A stretch of 64,000 nucleotides of DNA from Nocardioidaceae bacterium SCSIO 66511 (GCA_023100825.1 CP095846.1:682001-746000), one strand, 5' to 3'; positions 26,366 to 35,361 are shown, counted from the first letter of the stretch. Program-made: numbers and translations. Notes: generated by a model from the letters alone, not told the origin.

Positions 26366-26803
26366 TCACAGGGGCGAGCGTCCCATCCACCGTCGGCGGA
26401 TAAGTGCGCACATGTACGAGGCGATCCCGGCAATCATCCCCAGACCGAGCGCCGAGCCGGTGAAGAGCAAAGCGGCGCCAAGGGGCCAGAGGTTTGCGCC
26501 GGCTGGGCACTGGTCGCTGACCGTTGCCGAGTCGAACGACCAAAGGACAGTCAGGCAGAGTACGCACGAGATCGCGGATGACCACGCATGTCTATGCCAA
26601 GCCGCAACGCTGACAACGAGTGCCAGTCCCATGGCGACGCCCATGACCTGCCACGGTTCGTACGGACCGTGGCACTCGCCGTTCGGCAAGAGCGTCATCT
26701 CGGCGTGCCAACCCAAGAGCGCGACGTACAACGCCGTCGTCGCGGCCACAGTGCCCGCGACCCAAAGGAGTTCGCTGAGGCGGGGAAAGCGGTGAACGCG
26801 CAT
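26366..26803 (-). CDS. Small four-helix membrane protein
   Basis: 145 residues with four hydrophobic segments (LLWVAGTVAATTALYVALLG, VMGVAMGLALVVSVAAW, AISCVLCLTVLW, ALLFTGSALGLGMIAGIASY). A loop contains NGECHGPYEPWQ. A start 12 codons earlier is possible. No family recognised. Confidence 0.6.
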   Translation of the reverse strand: MRVHRFPRLSELLWVAGTVAATTALYVALLGWHAEMTLLPNGECHGPYEPWQVMGVAMGLALVVSVAAWHRHAWSSAISCVLCLTVLWSFDSATVSDQCPAGANLWPLGAALLFTGSALGLGMIAGIASYMCALIRRRWMGRSPL

Positions 26804-26935
26804 GTACTGATCCTGAGCGATGCGAACCTGCGCGCACATGAGTATGCGTACTCATCCGATGCGTCGGAATCCGTGCCGTTACGTGTATCGAGTTCTGCTG
26901 CAGAACGTTTCGCCGGGTGATGTGCGACGCCACGT

Positions 26936-27415
26936 CTAGCGGACCACCTCGAGCGGACCCTCTTCGGGCGTCGGTGGCTCGAATCGCTCGAAGTACTCCG
27001 TCGCCGTCTGTTCGGTGAGTGGCCAATCGTCCGCCCGCCTGCCGTGTCGGTCACCGACCCGGCTCAGGATGGTCTCCAGGCTCGTCGCAATGTAGACGGT
27101 CTCCGGCACGATGCCCTCCGGTGCGAGCAGTGCGCGGAACTCATCGCGCTGTCGCCGGAACCAGAATCCGAAGTCGAGCACGACATCGTTCCCCGCCACG
27201 ACCTGGCGCAACAAGCGTGCCTTCAGCTCTGCGGCCACCTCGGCGACCACTTCGGCCGAGGGCATCGTCGTGATTCCACGATCCCAGAACTCCACCTCGA
27301 ACGACAAACGCGTCCAGCCATTGCCCTCCAGGCGCTTGGCGTACGTGGTCTTGCCGGCGCCACCTGGACCGCACATCATCACGACTCGGGCTAGTCGCGC
27401 CTTGTTCTCTGTCAT
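26936..27415 (-). CDS. P-loop AAA/kinase-like protein
   Basis: 159-residue small NTPase/kinase. Walker A is MMCGPGGAGKTTYAKRLE, followed by the DFGFWFRRQRDEFRALL region and ETVYIATSLETILSRVGDRHGRR, a lid-like Arg segment. It resembles small ATP-binding kinases of the chloramphenicol phosphotransferase/zeta-like type. The phosphate acceptor is unknown. No antitoxin-like partner lies beside it. Confidence 0.78.
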   Translation of the reverse strand: MTENKARLARVVMMCGPGGAGKTTYAKRLEGNGWTRLSFEVEFWDRGITTMPSAEVVAEVAAELKARLLRQVVAGNDVVLDFGFWFRRQRDEFRALLAPEGIVPETVYIATSLETILSRVGDRHGRRADDWPLTEQTATEYFERFEPPTPEEGPLEVVR

Positions 27416-27488
27416 CGGGCCGAGGTTACGCTCCGCAACTGACGTTGAGCTCTGCAAACCTGGATCATCTGCACGGCCTTGGTGCTGA

Positions 27489-27929
27489 TCACGGCTCGAG
27501 GTTGGTCACTCCGGTGCCGCTCGCCAGGTCGAACGGTACGGAGACGTGGTCGTGCGTTATCAACCAGTTGCCGTCGATCTTGCGGAAGCAATAGGTGACC
27601 CGGACCCACATGCCGTTCGTGACCGTCCCGTCCTGCAGCGTTCCGCTGAGCCGACCGAAGGCGTGCCCGTAAGCCACGTCGTCGCCCACCGTGAGTGTCA
27701 GGTCGCGGAGTTCATAGCGTGAATCGTGGATGAACGCGAACGCGCTCGCCCAGTTCTTCGACTTCGCGGCCAGCCCGGCATGTTGTAGCGGCGGTTCGAT
27801 GTCGAAGGACTCGACATCAGTTGCGTAAAGCTGTTTCAGACTCTCGAGATCCTGGGTTTGGATTCCTTCGACGATCTTGTCGATCTGCTGCCTGATCCTG
27901 GCGCCGTCCACCTCGCGTTGGCTTGGCAT
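27489..27929 (-). CDS. NTF2/SnoaL-like domain protein
   Basis: 146 residues; a single cone-shaped NTF2-like domain (IDKIVEGIQTQDLESLKQLYATDVESFDIEPP..., then VTYCFRKIDGNWLITHDHVSVPFDL). This is the SnoaL/ketosteroid isomerase-like superfamily, which holds many enzymes and non-enzymes. No activity can be assigned. Confidence 0.8.
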   Translation of the reverse strand: MPSQREVDGARIRQQIDKIVEGIQTQDLESLKQLYATDVESFDIEPPLQHAGLAAKSKNWASAFAFIHDSRYELRDLTLTVGDDVAYGHAFGRLSGTLQDGTVTNGMWVRVTYCFRKIDGNWLITHDHVSVPFDLASGTGVTNLEP

Positions 27930-28237
27930 CGCTTCGCATCCTCCACTCGAGCTTCAGCCGTGGCTTCTCGCCCGTACGACGACGCAGCACCCTGGTATGT
28001 GACACTCCAGGTCCGTTACGTCACCCGCGACGACTGCGGCGTTCGTTGAGGCCCAGGCCCGGTTGTGGTCGGGTAAAAGGCAATGCAGACCAATCAACGG
28101 CACGCACGCTGGTCGACGTGTTCGGCCCGGTGTCCGCGCACCGTCACCACGCAGGCGTGTCGCGTGAACCGGAGAGCGGTCCACGTGCGACATCTCCCGG
28201 CAAACGACGGTCAATCATGGTCAGATGCGGTGAGGTG
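27930..28237. other. Gene-free chromosomal flank of the integrated element, with a decayed copy of its right end
   Basis: No convincing gene. Short stretches match, in the same order, the sequence inside the right end of the element: 28156-28172 matches 41582-41598 at 16 of 17 bases, CGGCAAAC is at 28198 and 41711, and GACGGTCA is at 28206 and 41729. This suggests a deleted remnant of an earlier related insertion at the same tRNA. Confidence 0.45.
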
Positions 28238-28309
28238 GATCGGGACTTTGGCCCGGAATTCTGGGTGGCCAGGGGCGGGATCGAACCGCCGACCTTCCGC
28301 TTTTCAGGC
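28238..28309. repeat. att direct repeat, left copy (3' half of tRNA-Phe)
   Basis: Matches 41752-41823 over 72 bases with two adjacent mismatches; 28263-28309 is identical to 41777-41823 (47 bp). It holds the tRNA 3' part from the anticodon loop to the discriminator base, then unrelated sequence. It is the displaced chromosomal 3' end left by integration, just past the integrase gene end. Confidence 0.93.
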
Positions 28310-28326
28310 CTAGCCATTTCCGCAGG

Positions 28327-29499
28327 TCAGGAGGGTAGTTCATCGTCCGTGCAACCCTCACGCAACTCATCGCCGCTGTCTTCGGCGCCATCGGTCTCAG
28401 CCGGCCGATCATCGGGGCGCGCGCTGGCAAGGTCGCTCAGCGCCGCCGCGATCACTGAATCACGGCCCTCCACTGCGTGCAGGTAACGGTTGGCCGCAGC
28501 CGAGGACGAGTGGCCGAGCCGCAGCTTGAGGTCTGCGAGGTTGGCCCCAGCGGCGGCCGCGAGGCTCTGTCCCGTGTGTCGTAGATCGTGAAACGCGAGG
28601 TCGAGTCCGAGCTTCTTGCGTGCGCGGACGTGCGCCTGGTACACCGCGTTGCCACGCATGCGCGAACCGTCCCGACCGACGAAGAAGTACTCCTCACCCG
28701 CCCAGTCCTGCGCATGCTCGCGTACGACGGGCAGAACATGAGGCGGAATCGTGACTGGCCGACGACCGGCGCGGGTCTTCGGGTCCTTGTCGTACGCACG
28801 CTGCGATTCCAGCAGCTCGACCCGGTTCCGTCGTACCCACACGGTCCCCGCTTCCAGGTCGACGTCCTCCACGCGAAGCGCACAGACCTCACCGCGCCGG
28901 ATACCGCACCAAGCAGCCAACGCGACGGCCGCCCGATATCGAGGTGTGATCGTTTCTATGAGCTGGGCGACTTCGCGAGCCGTGGCAATCGGGCGTTCAT
29001 CAGCCATGTCAGCGGTCGCACCCTTGATGGTGCACGGGTTCCGCTCTATCGCATCGTCGCGCACCGCGGCATTCATTACGGCGTGCAAGAAGGCGTACGA
29101 CTGTTGAATCGAACGCCGACCTCCCTTGCCTGCCAACGCTTTCCGGTACCAGGCACGCACGATGGCCGGGGTGATCTCCGCGAGCGTCATGTCGAGGAGA
29201 TCGCCCATGTGCAGCCGCATGTTGCGATGGCACGTTTCGGCCCACCGCTCACCGATATCGGGACTCTCCTCGAGGTAGTCCGTGGCGTAGTCCTCGAACA
29301 GTGCACGAGCTAACGCCTCGTTTCGCCAGGTTCCACGGCTAAGGTCCGACTCCACCTTCGAGAGCCACCGCGACGCGTCTGCCTTCCTCGTAAAGGTGTG
29401 CGGAGCGTACTGTCGGCGGCCATCAGGCCCGATGAACGACGCTTGATAGCGGCCGGAGCGTTGCCGAACAACCTTGCCGAACTGCCGTCTGGCCATCAT
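28327..29499 (-). CDS. int: Tyrosine-family site-specific integrase
   Basis: 390-residue phage-type recombinase that integrates and excises the element at tRNA-Phe. An N-terminal arm-binding/SAM-like domain (about 1-170) precedes the catalytic domain. Arg is in LAAWCGIRRGEVCAL, the HxxR box in HDLRHTGQSLAAAAG and the nucleophile Tyr in ANRYLHAVEG. Its stop lies 17 bp from the left att repeat. The start overlaps the xis stop (ATGA). Confidence 0.95.
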   Translation of the reverse strand: MMARRQFGKVVRQRSGRYQASFIGPDGRRQYAPHTFTRKADASRWLSKVESDLSRGTWRNEALARALFEDYATDYLEESPDIGERWAETCHRNMRLHMGDLLDMTLAEITPAIVRAWYRKALAGKGGRRSIQQSYAFLHAVMNAAVRDDAIERNPCTIKGATADMADERPIATAREVAQLIETITPRYRAAVALAAWCGIRRGEVCALRVEDVDLEAGTVWVRRNRVELLESQRAYDKDPKTRAGRRPVTIPPHVLPVVREHAQDWAGEEYFFVGRDGSRMRGNAVYQAHVRARKKLGLDLAFHDLRHTGQSLAAAAGANLADLKLRLGHSSSAAANRYLHAVEGRDSVIAAALSDLASARPDDRPAETDGAEDSGDELREGCTDDELPS

Positions 29500-29702
29500 G
29501 CGGCCCTACCACCTGACCACGAGACCACCAGCGGCTGAATCGTCTGTGCTTCGACATACTCGGCGATCGCAGCCTCAGGGATTCGCACATGGCGACCGAC
29601 CTTGACATACCGGATTCGACGTTCGGCGATGAGACGACGAGGAAATCGTTCCGTCGTCCCAAGCACCTCTGCGGCCTCATCAACTCTCAGTAGGCGTTCC
29701 AT
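29496..29702 (-). CDS. xis: Excisionase (MerR-like helix-turn-helix)
   Basis: 68 residues, MERLLRVDEAAEVLGTTERF...RIRYVKVGRHVRIPEAAIAEYV, a typical HTH_17 excisionase that bends DNA to direct excision. The ATG is placed at the conserved start; the longer frame adds ten basic residues. Lies 19 bp after the rep gene and overlaps int by four bases. Confidence 0.9.
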   Translation of the reverse strand: MERLLRVDEAAEVLGTTERFPRRLIAERRIRYVKVGRHVRIPEAAIAEYVEAQTIQPLVVSWSGGRAA

Positions 29703-29721
29703 CGTGTGCTGTCCCTTCCGG

Positions 29722-31356
29722 TTATGCCGCATCGGACACGGCGGTTGATTGAGTTGCCGAACAGTTTTCGGGTGGTCGGTCGCGGGAGGCGATGACCTCG
29801 CGGGCTCGTTCGTATTGGGTGCGCCATCGGTTGCGTTCGGTGATGGCTTGGCGGACGAGTTCGCGGAAGATGGGCACGTTGTCGGCGTCGCCGTCGGCCA
29901 GGTCGAGGTTCAGTGATTCCCACCGGTAGCGTGGGTCGCCGTCGTCGTTGACGGCATCGGCGGCGTACCGGTCGGTGTCGGGCATCTCGATACCGGCCTC
30001 GTCGAGAACCTCACGCACGACGGCGGCACGGTCGGCCTTGTGCTCGTCGAGTCGTTTGCCGGACCACTGACGTGACACGAGGACACGTCTGCCGCCGTGG
30101 CCGAGGTTGTTGAGCTCGTGGGCCTTCTTGCCACACTCACCGGGACGCATCCCCTCGGCAGCGTCCTTGGGCTGGACCCCGAACCGCAGCCAGTTCGCAC
30201 ACTTCGGGGAACACGGCAGCCACCGAACCTCACGGTGGAGCCGGTCACGGTGCTCGCGCTGTGGCTTGCTCAGGGTGTCGGGGTCGTAGGTTTCCGCGAT
30301 CGACTTGGTGAGGTACTTCGTCAGATACCGCACCGAGTTCGCGACCTCACGCTCGTTGGTCGCGATCAGGCCCTGGTAGTCGAACTGCTTGCCCGCGCGG
30401 ATCACATATGCCGGCTCGTCGTTCTCGGGGTCGATCGCATCAATCGCCTGATCCCACGACGGCAACAGGACGCGGCTGTCGGGGTCGACGTAGCCGCCCT
30501 GGTAGTCGTCCCAGACCGGAAGCCGGCCACCGGTGTAGACGGGTTCGGTGTGTTGGGGCCACCAGACCTGGTGGTAGGTGCCGTCCACGACCTGACGCAC
30601 TGTCTTGCGGGGAATCGTCCCGCGTACCGCGGCGTGCAGATGCAGCGCGAGCCGGTGCTGTGGTTCGACGGTGGCGAAGTACTGCACCTTGTAGTCCGCC
30701 GCCCGGCGCAGGTTCTGAAACAGCCTGTCGACGAGCTTGGGAAAGTGCAACGCATCCAACGCGGCCTTGCGGTAGTCGTAGCCGTATTTCGGATCGATCG
30801 GCGTCCCCGCAATCCCCTCCGACTCCGAATGCCTGCCACCGCACCGGCACCGCACAACCCGCCCACCCCGACGACTGGCGGTGTGAACCGGCCCGTAGGA
30901 CGGGAGTGTGAAGGTCAGGAACATTGACGGCCGATACGACTTCCCGTCCGGTGACGTGAATGTCCGCCCGAGTGTCGTGTCCGCTGTTGGTGACTTCGGC
31001 AGATCGCCCGCATCATCGCGCCGTCTGGTCGAACGCCTACGACGAGCAGAAGCCTCCTCGACCTCCTCAGGCTTATCGGCCTGGTCACCGTCCTGCTCAG
31101 GGTCGGGTCCAGGTTCGACGTCGAATCCGTCGGGCTCGACATCGCGGTGCCAGCCTTCGCGGCATTGGGTGATGCGCAGCTGGCGCGCCTTCTCGGCACA
31201 CGGGCCGCACACGTTCGCCCGCGTCGAGCCGCACGGAATCGGCACATAGTGCTCTTCACCGGTGTCGAGGTCGATGCGTTTACGGATCACCGGACGCACG
31301 CAGACCCCGGCCAGTTCGGCCATCTCCAACAGTTGGGCGCCGTTCATGTCAGTCAT
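29722..31356 (-). CDS. RepSA-like rolling-circle replication initiator
   Basis: 544 residues. Replication initiator of AICEs that nicks the double-strand origin of the excised circle. An N-terminal Cys cluster (CGSTRANVCGPCAEKA), a middle VVRCRCGG, the HUH-like LALHLHAAVRGTIPRK region (His-hydrophobic-His), a tyrosine-bearing YLTKYLTKSIAETY segment and a late CSPKCANWLRFG match RepSA-type proteins. The chosen ATG begins MTDMNGAQLLEMAELAGVC, the usual start, and overlaps the 137-residue gene end. Confidence 0.85.
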   Translation of the reverse strand: MTDMNGAQLLEMAELAGVCVRPVIRKRIDLDTGEEHYVPIPCGSTRANVCGPCAEKARQLRITQCREGWHRDVEPDGFDVEPGPDPEQDGDQADKPEEVEEASARRRRSTRRRDDAGDLPKSPTADTTLGRTFTSPDGKSYRPSMFLTFTLPSYGPVHTASRRGGRVVRCRCGGRHSESEGIAGTPIDPKYGYDYRKAALDALHFPKLVDRLFQNLRRAADYKVQYFATVEPQHRLALHLHAAVRGTIPRKTVRQVVDGTYHQVWWPQHTEPVYTGGRLPVWDDYQGGYVDPDSRVLLPSWDQAIDAIDPENDEPAYVIRAGKQFDYQGLIATNEREVANSVRYLTKYLTKSIAETYDPDTLSKPQREHRDRLHREVRWLPCSPKCANWLRFGVQPKDAAEGMRPGECGKKAHELNNLGHGGRRVLVSRQWSGKRLDEHKADRAAVVREVLDEAGIEMPDTDRYAADAVNDDGDPRYRWESLNLDLADGDADNVPIFRELVRQAITERNRWRTQYERAREVIASRDRPPENCSATQSTAVSDAA

Positions 31357-31762
31357 CGGATTCGTCGCCCTTCTCGGTACGTGTCCAGCGCCGAAGACCA
31401 GACGGGCTCGGGTGGGTTTCGATGAGTCCGGCATCGACGAGCGCGGCCACGATGCGGCCCTGGTCGTCGACCTCCGGAAGGGCCAGCCGGGCAACGGGTC
31501 CGGCTGCCTCGACCTCGCACACGATGTAAGCCAGAACCTGGAGCAGGGGGCGCAGTTCGACCGGCACCCGTTCGATGAGAGCCGCGGTGCCGCCGGGTGG
31601 TTCCCAGCCGTCGAGGGGGAACCAGACGTGATGGCATTGCACGCACATGCGCGGCATCGCCACGTCCGGTTGCTGCGATGGCGACAGTGTGCCCGGCCGT
31701 CCTGGTTCGGCGTTCTGTTGTGCGTGCTTCAGCACACACTGTGCGCAGGTGCAGTCACTCAT
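31349..31762 (-). CDS. AICE protein with two CxxC pairs
   Basis: 137 residues, MSDCTCAQCVLKHAQQ..., with a second pair in MCVQCHHVWFPLDGWEPPGG. The C-terminal half looks like a small winged-helix segment (GRIVAALVDAGLIETHPSP). The four cysteines suggest a zinc ribbon. It sits between the methyltransferase and rep genes with overlaps at both ends (ATGA upstream, 8 bp downstream). No named family; a role in replication or its control is inferred from position only. Confidence 0.65.
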   Translation of the reverse strand: MSDCTCAQCVLKHAQQNAEPGRPGTLSPSQQPDVAMPRMCVQCHHVWFPLDGWEPPGGTAALIERVPVELRPLLQVLAYIVCEVEAAGPVARLALPEVDDQGRIVAALVDAGLIETHPSPSGLRRWTRTEKGDESDD

Positions 31763-32952
31763 GCCGCCTCCTTGGTTGTGACGTGCTGGGTGTCGTCGAG
31801 CCCGATTCCGAGTCCGAGTGCGGTTGCCAGATGGGCTGCGAGTGGGGGTGGGATCGCGTTGCCGACCTGTTCGTACTGCTTGGTGCGTGAGCCTTGCCAC
31901 GGGTAGTCGGGCCGGAACCCCTGCAGGACGCCCGCCTCGACGACCGAGACACGGACCCCGCCGTCGGCGTTCTGCCGGGAGGTGCGGGTGCGGTAGCCCG
32001 GAGGTGCGATCACGTCGGGGCTGTAGGAGCCGACCACCGTCGTCGCGGGTCGATGGCGGAACCAGTCGCCATCACTTGGGCGAGTTGGAAGCCAGACGGC
32101 GGTTCCTTTGCCGGTCACCGTGTCCGCTGGCCCTGCCTCGGCGTCTTTGGGTGTGGCGAGTCCGGTCGACCCGGCTGCGGCCATGTGGGTGGCGAGTTTG
32201 TGGCGGTAGCGGGCGTTCGCGAACGGCTCTGCGCCACCGGTCTGTGTGCCGCCCGACGAGACGGTGCACGACGGCTGGTCGTCGATGCCCCAGCCGAGCG
32301 CGGCAGCCATCGACACCCACGGCATGCGGGCGCCGCCGAACAGGTCGCCGTCGTCGCCGTCACGTGAGTGCGTCGGTTCGGGTGGGAGAACGAGCCTGTC
32401 GGAGCGGGCCAGCAGGATGGCGCGTTTGCGAGTCTGCGGGACGCCGTAGTCGGCGGCGTTGATGACACCGACCCACGTCGTGTAGCCCCATCCGGACAGG
32501 ATGCGGGCGAAGTGTTCCCACAGCCCGCGTACGGGTGGGACTTCCTCGAGCCCGACCACGGCCGGTCGGAGCTCGCGTATCCAGCGGATCGGCTGACAGA
32601 CCAGCGCCGAACGTGGATCGGCCCATGCGGTCCAGGCCGTCGAGTCGTCGCCGTCGGCCATGCGGTCGGCCAGCGTGTGGCAGTTGGTGCGGTCGTCCTC
32701 CCCGCGGCGTAGACCGGCCGGAGACCAGGCCTGACACGGCGGCGAGGCCACCAACCCGTACACGCCGGCGTACTCGCACGGGTCGGTAGCCGCGACGTCG
32801 GCGCACACGCGGGCATGACCTGCGGCTCTGGCGGTCGCACACGCGGCCTCGTCAACGTCGATCCCGGTCACCGACGTGCAGCCCGCAAGGCGCATGCCCT
32901 CGTCCCAGCCGCCCGGGCCAGCGAACAGGTCGACCACCGTTGCGCCGTTCAT
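31759..32952 (-). CDS. C5-cytosine DNA methyltransferase
   Basis: 397 residues; transfers methyl from SAM to C5 of cytosine. Motif I is VVDLFAGPGGWDEGMRLAG, motif IV has the catalytic Cys in ASPPCQAWSPAG, motif VI is LEEVPPV (usually ENV), motif VIII is QTRKRAILLA and motif X is YEQVGNAIPPPLAAHL. No restriction enzyme lies beside it, so it is probably an orphan that shields the element from host restriction. Overlaps both neighbours by four bases. Target sequence unknown. Confidence 0.92.
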   Translation of the reverse strand: MNGATVVDLFAGPGGWDEGMRLAGCTSVTGIDVDEAACATARAAGHARVCADVAATDPCEYAGVYGLVASPPCQAWSPAGLRRGEDDRTNCHTLADRMADGDDSTAWTAWADPRSALVCQPIRWIRELRPAVVGLEEVPPVRGLWEHFARILSGWGYTTWVGVINAADYGVPQTRKRAILLARSDRLVLPPEPTHSRDGDDGDLFGGARMPWVSMAAALGWGIDDQPSCTVSSGGTQTGGAEPFANARYRHKLATHMAAAGSTGLATPKDAEAGPADTVTGKGTAVWLPTRPSDGDWFRHRPATTVVGSYSPDVIAPPGYRTRTSRQNADGGVRVSVVEAGVLQGFRPDYPWQGSRTKQYEQVGNAIPPPLAAHLATALGLGIGLDDTQHVTTKEAA

Positions 32953-33326
32953 GCCGCCGCCCCCTGGTCGTCGAGGCGTGGCCGGATGGTCTCGACGAGG
33001 ACCGCGTCGACCGACACACCGCGATCGAGTGCGGACAGCATCCGGGCGCGGTCGGCTTCGGTCGTTCCGCCCCAGATGCCTTGTTCGGCGTTGAGCAGCG
33101 CAGCCGCGCGGCAGGAGGACCGGACCCGGCATCCGTTGCACGTCGCGAGCGCAGCAGCCTCCATCGATGCGCCCCGTTCGTCGAGTTCGGGGAAGAACAC
33201 GTCGCCGTGGGTGTCGCCGCAGGCGGCCTGTGTCTGCCAGCCCGGCGTGATCCGGCGTGCAAGCTGCGCGGCATGGTCGGGGTCGGGTACCGGCAACACG
33301 AGCTGCCCGTCGAGGTTCGCGCTCAT
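32949..33326 (-). CDS. WhiB-family iron-sulfur regulator
   Basis: 125-residue Wbl protein. The 4Fe-4S cysteines are in QAACGDTHGDVFFPE and CNGCRVRSSC, followed by the GIWGGTTEADR turn motif of the family. WhiB proteins bind the primary sigma factor or respond to redox state. Here it is embedded in the transfer operon between translocase and methyltransferase, so it may tune element or host genes; that role is inference. Confidence 0.92.
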   Translation of the reverse strand: MSANLDGQLVLPVPDPDHAAQLARRITPGWQTQAACGDTHGDVFFPELDERGASMEAAALATCNGCRVRSSCRAAALLNAEQGIWGGTTEADRARMLSALDRGVSVDAVLVETIRPRLDDQGAAA

Positions 33327-34852
33327 GACGCTTCCCCCTCCTCAGCCTGCGCGTCGTCGGTCTCGGTCTGCTCGGCGTCAACGTCGGTGTCGCTCGACGA
33401 GGTGTCGCGCCGTGCGTCGAGGTCGATCACTTCCGCGTCGCGCGGTGCGGGATGCGCGGCCGCGAGAGCGCGAATCTGCTCATCGGAGGTGAACGGAAAG
33501 CGGAGCCGTACTGGGTCGGGAACCCCGTCGACCACGGCATAACCCGTTCCGGGCAGCGCCAGCGGAATCTGGTCACACAGCGCGCCCCGTTCCCGGGCTC
33601 CGTCACCGAGCACCATGTCGACCTGCTCGGACGTGCGCAGACTCAGCGCGACACGGGACGGGAACAGGTCCCGCATGGACAGAATCTCCTTACGCGGGTC
33701 CTGGACCGCGCCGACCACGGTGATGGCCTGTGCCCGTCCTTGGGTGAGCAGCGTCGACAACGCCGCCTCGATCCGCTTCTTCGCGGCCTTGTCGGCCATG
33801 TAGGCGATCAGTGCGGCCAGCTCGTCGACGAGCACGAGGTAGAACGGCTCGTCGACGGTCGGGACGTGCAGACGAGACCTACCGCGCATCGCCTTCTTAC
33901 GTTCGTCGTTGACGGCGACCAGGCGCTCGAGGCCGTCGGCCATCACCGACCCGTCCCCGTCGTACAGCTGGTGGAACAGAGGTGCGCCCATGGTCAGCTC
34001 GTTGAACTTCGGATCAAACCCGACCACCCGCACCAGCCCCGAGGAGATGCCGGGTGCAACGTGGTTGACGATCGACCACAACACGGACCCTTTGCCCGCG
34101 CCGGTCTGACCGACGATCAACAGATGCGTGCCGAGCAGCCGCAGCCGATACGGTGTGCCGTCCTCAGTGAGCGCGACCGGGAGCCGTTTCAACGCGGGCG
34201 ACTCAGCCACGCCGAAGGGCTGCACCGGCTGCGAGAGAACGTCGTGACGGATCAGCTCGACCCGCACCACCCGCCGTTCAAACCCACGGCGACGTGTCCA
34301 CGGCATGACCCCGGCACGCCTGCCGGGTGTGCGAATCCGACACGACTCGGCATTCAACCCCACAGCCAGCGCGTCGGCCTTAGCCGTCCAGTCGCCGATG
34401 GTCTGACCCGCAGGAATCCGCGTCAGGAACCGGTCCATCGACGGCGACGACACCACCGAACCCACCGACGGGAACACCACGCTGCCGTCCGGGTCCTTGC
34501 CCGTCAGCCCGCAGCCCGCGATCACGCCGTCCCAGCGGCGACGCAGCCGGAACCGCCGCAGCCGTCCGTGTAGCCGCCAGACCACCCGCTGACGGAATGC
34601 CTCAGGTCGACGCCACGCCCACAACCCGAGACCAGCAAGGCCGAACAGGACCAGGCCGGCGAGAAGCGGGAGGCCGTAGGAGCTGAGCGACCAGCCCAAC
34701 AGGCCGCCCAGGCCGAGGGCAACGAGACGGACCGGGCGGAGGAGCAGCCAGCCGACGATCCGGGCAACTTTGACGATCAGCCACCCGGCTGCCAGCAGCC
34801 ACAGCGAAATGCGGAGCTTCGCCGGGCGGATACGGACAATCTCGGTAGTCAT
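33323..34852 (-). CDS. FtsK/SpoIIIE-type conjugal DNA translocase (TraB/TraSA-like)
   Basis: 509 residues. Two to three N-terminal membrane segments (about 15-85) anchor it. The motor domain has Walker A LIVGQTGAGKGSVL and Walker B FYLVLVDELAALIAYM, with a GAVQDPRKEIL sensor-like segment. The C-terminal tail is acidic (Asp/Glu/Thr-rich) and lacks a clear gamma domain. In AICEs this single protein moves double-stranded DNA between mycelial cells. ATGA overlaps on both sides. Confidence 0.92.
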   Translation of the reverse strand: MTTEIVRIRPAKLRISLWLLAAGWLIVKVARIVGWLLLRPVRLVALGLGGLLGWSLSSYGLPLLAGLVLFGLAGLGLWAWRRPEAFRQRVVWRLHGRLRRFRLRRRWDGVIAGCGLTGKDPDGSVVFPSVGSVVSSPSMDRFLTRIPAGQTIGDWTAKADALAVGLNAESCRIRTPGRRAGVMPWTRRRGFERRVVRVELIRHDVLSQPVQPFGVAESPALKRLPVALTEDGTPYRLRLLGTHLLIVGQTGAGKGSVLWSIVNHVAPGISSGLVRVVGFDPKFNELTMGAPLFHQLYDGDGSVMADGLERLVAVNDERKKAMRGRSRLHVPTVDEPFYLVLVDELAALIAYMADKAAKKRIEAALSTLLTQGRAQAITVVGAVQDPRKEILSMRDLFPSRVALSLRTSEQVDMVLGDGARERGALCDQIPLALPGTGYAVVDGVPDPVRLRFPFTSDEQIRALAAAHPAPRDAEVIDLDARRDTSSSDTDVDAEQTETDDAQAEEGEAS

Positions 34853-35154
34853 GACAGGTCGCCTCCAACTGTTGTGGCGAGGGCGCGTCGGGCGGGTTCA
34901 AGAGCCCAGGCCGGACGCACGGTGTAGGAGGGGCAGACGCCGCCCGTTCGATGCGGCCCCGAGACACCACAGAACGGACAAGCGCCCACCCGAGAATGCG
35001 AAGCCGCCTCGGCGGCCAGACAGGAACCGAACGCCGCACCCAGCCGGGGATCGTCGAACACCACCGCAGCGGGTGCGCCGCAGGTGCAGACCTCACCGGC
35101 CAGGGCAGGCCGCCCGAGCGACCCACCCCGACCACGACTACGTAGCGAGAACAC
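34849..35154 (-). CDS. Small AICE zinc-ribbon protein (101 aa)
   Basis: 101 residues with paired cysteines in EVCTCGAP and ACPFCGVSG. The start is basic and the middle is Ala-rich. It overlaps the translocase start by four bases and lies in the transfer operon. Comparable small ribbon proteins often precede TraB in AICEs; function unknown. Confidence 0.6.
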   Translation of the reverse strand: MFSLRSRGRGGSLGRPALAGEVCTCGAPAAVVFDDPRLGAAFGSCLAAEAASHSRVGACPFCGVSGPHRTGGVCPSYTVRPAWALEPARRALATTVGGDLS

Positions 35155-35160
35155 GACGAC

Positions 35161-35361
35161 TCACCGACCGCTCTCGCAGTGAATGCACGGCCCGTACTGC
35201 TCCTGCACACCACCGCACCGCGTGCACACCACCACGCCCGTGAGCGAGCAGAACCCGCACAGATCGCCAGCAGCCTGCGCGGCCAGGTCATTGCACACCG
35301 CGCACGGGTACCCGAGTTCGGCACCGGTCGAGACGACGATCGGGTCGGCCAGGCCACGCAT
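35161..35361 (-). CDS. Small AICE zinc-ribbon protein (66 aa)
   Basis: 66 residues with four CxxC pairs: PCAVC, LCGFC, VCTRC and PCIHC. This is enough to bind two zinc ions. The start shares one base with the stop of the SCO3933-like gene (TAATG). Function unknown. Confidence 0.65.
   Translation of the reverse strand: MRGLADPIVVSTGAELGYPCAVCNDLAAQAAGDLCGFCSLTGVVVCTRCGGVQEQYGPCIHCESGR

Noticed and set aside
28238-28309. Second tRNA-Phe gene at the left att site
   Set aside because: Only the 3' half is present; the sequence departs from the tRNA within the anticodon stem, so it cannot form a functional tRNA.
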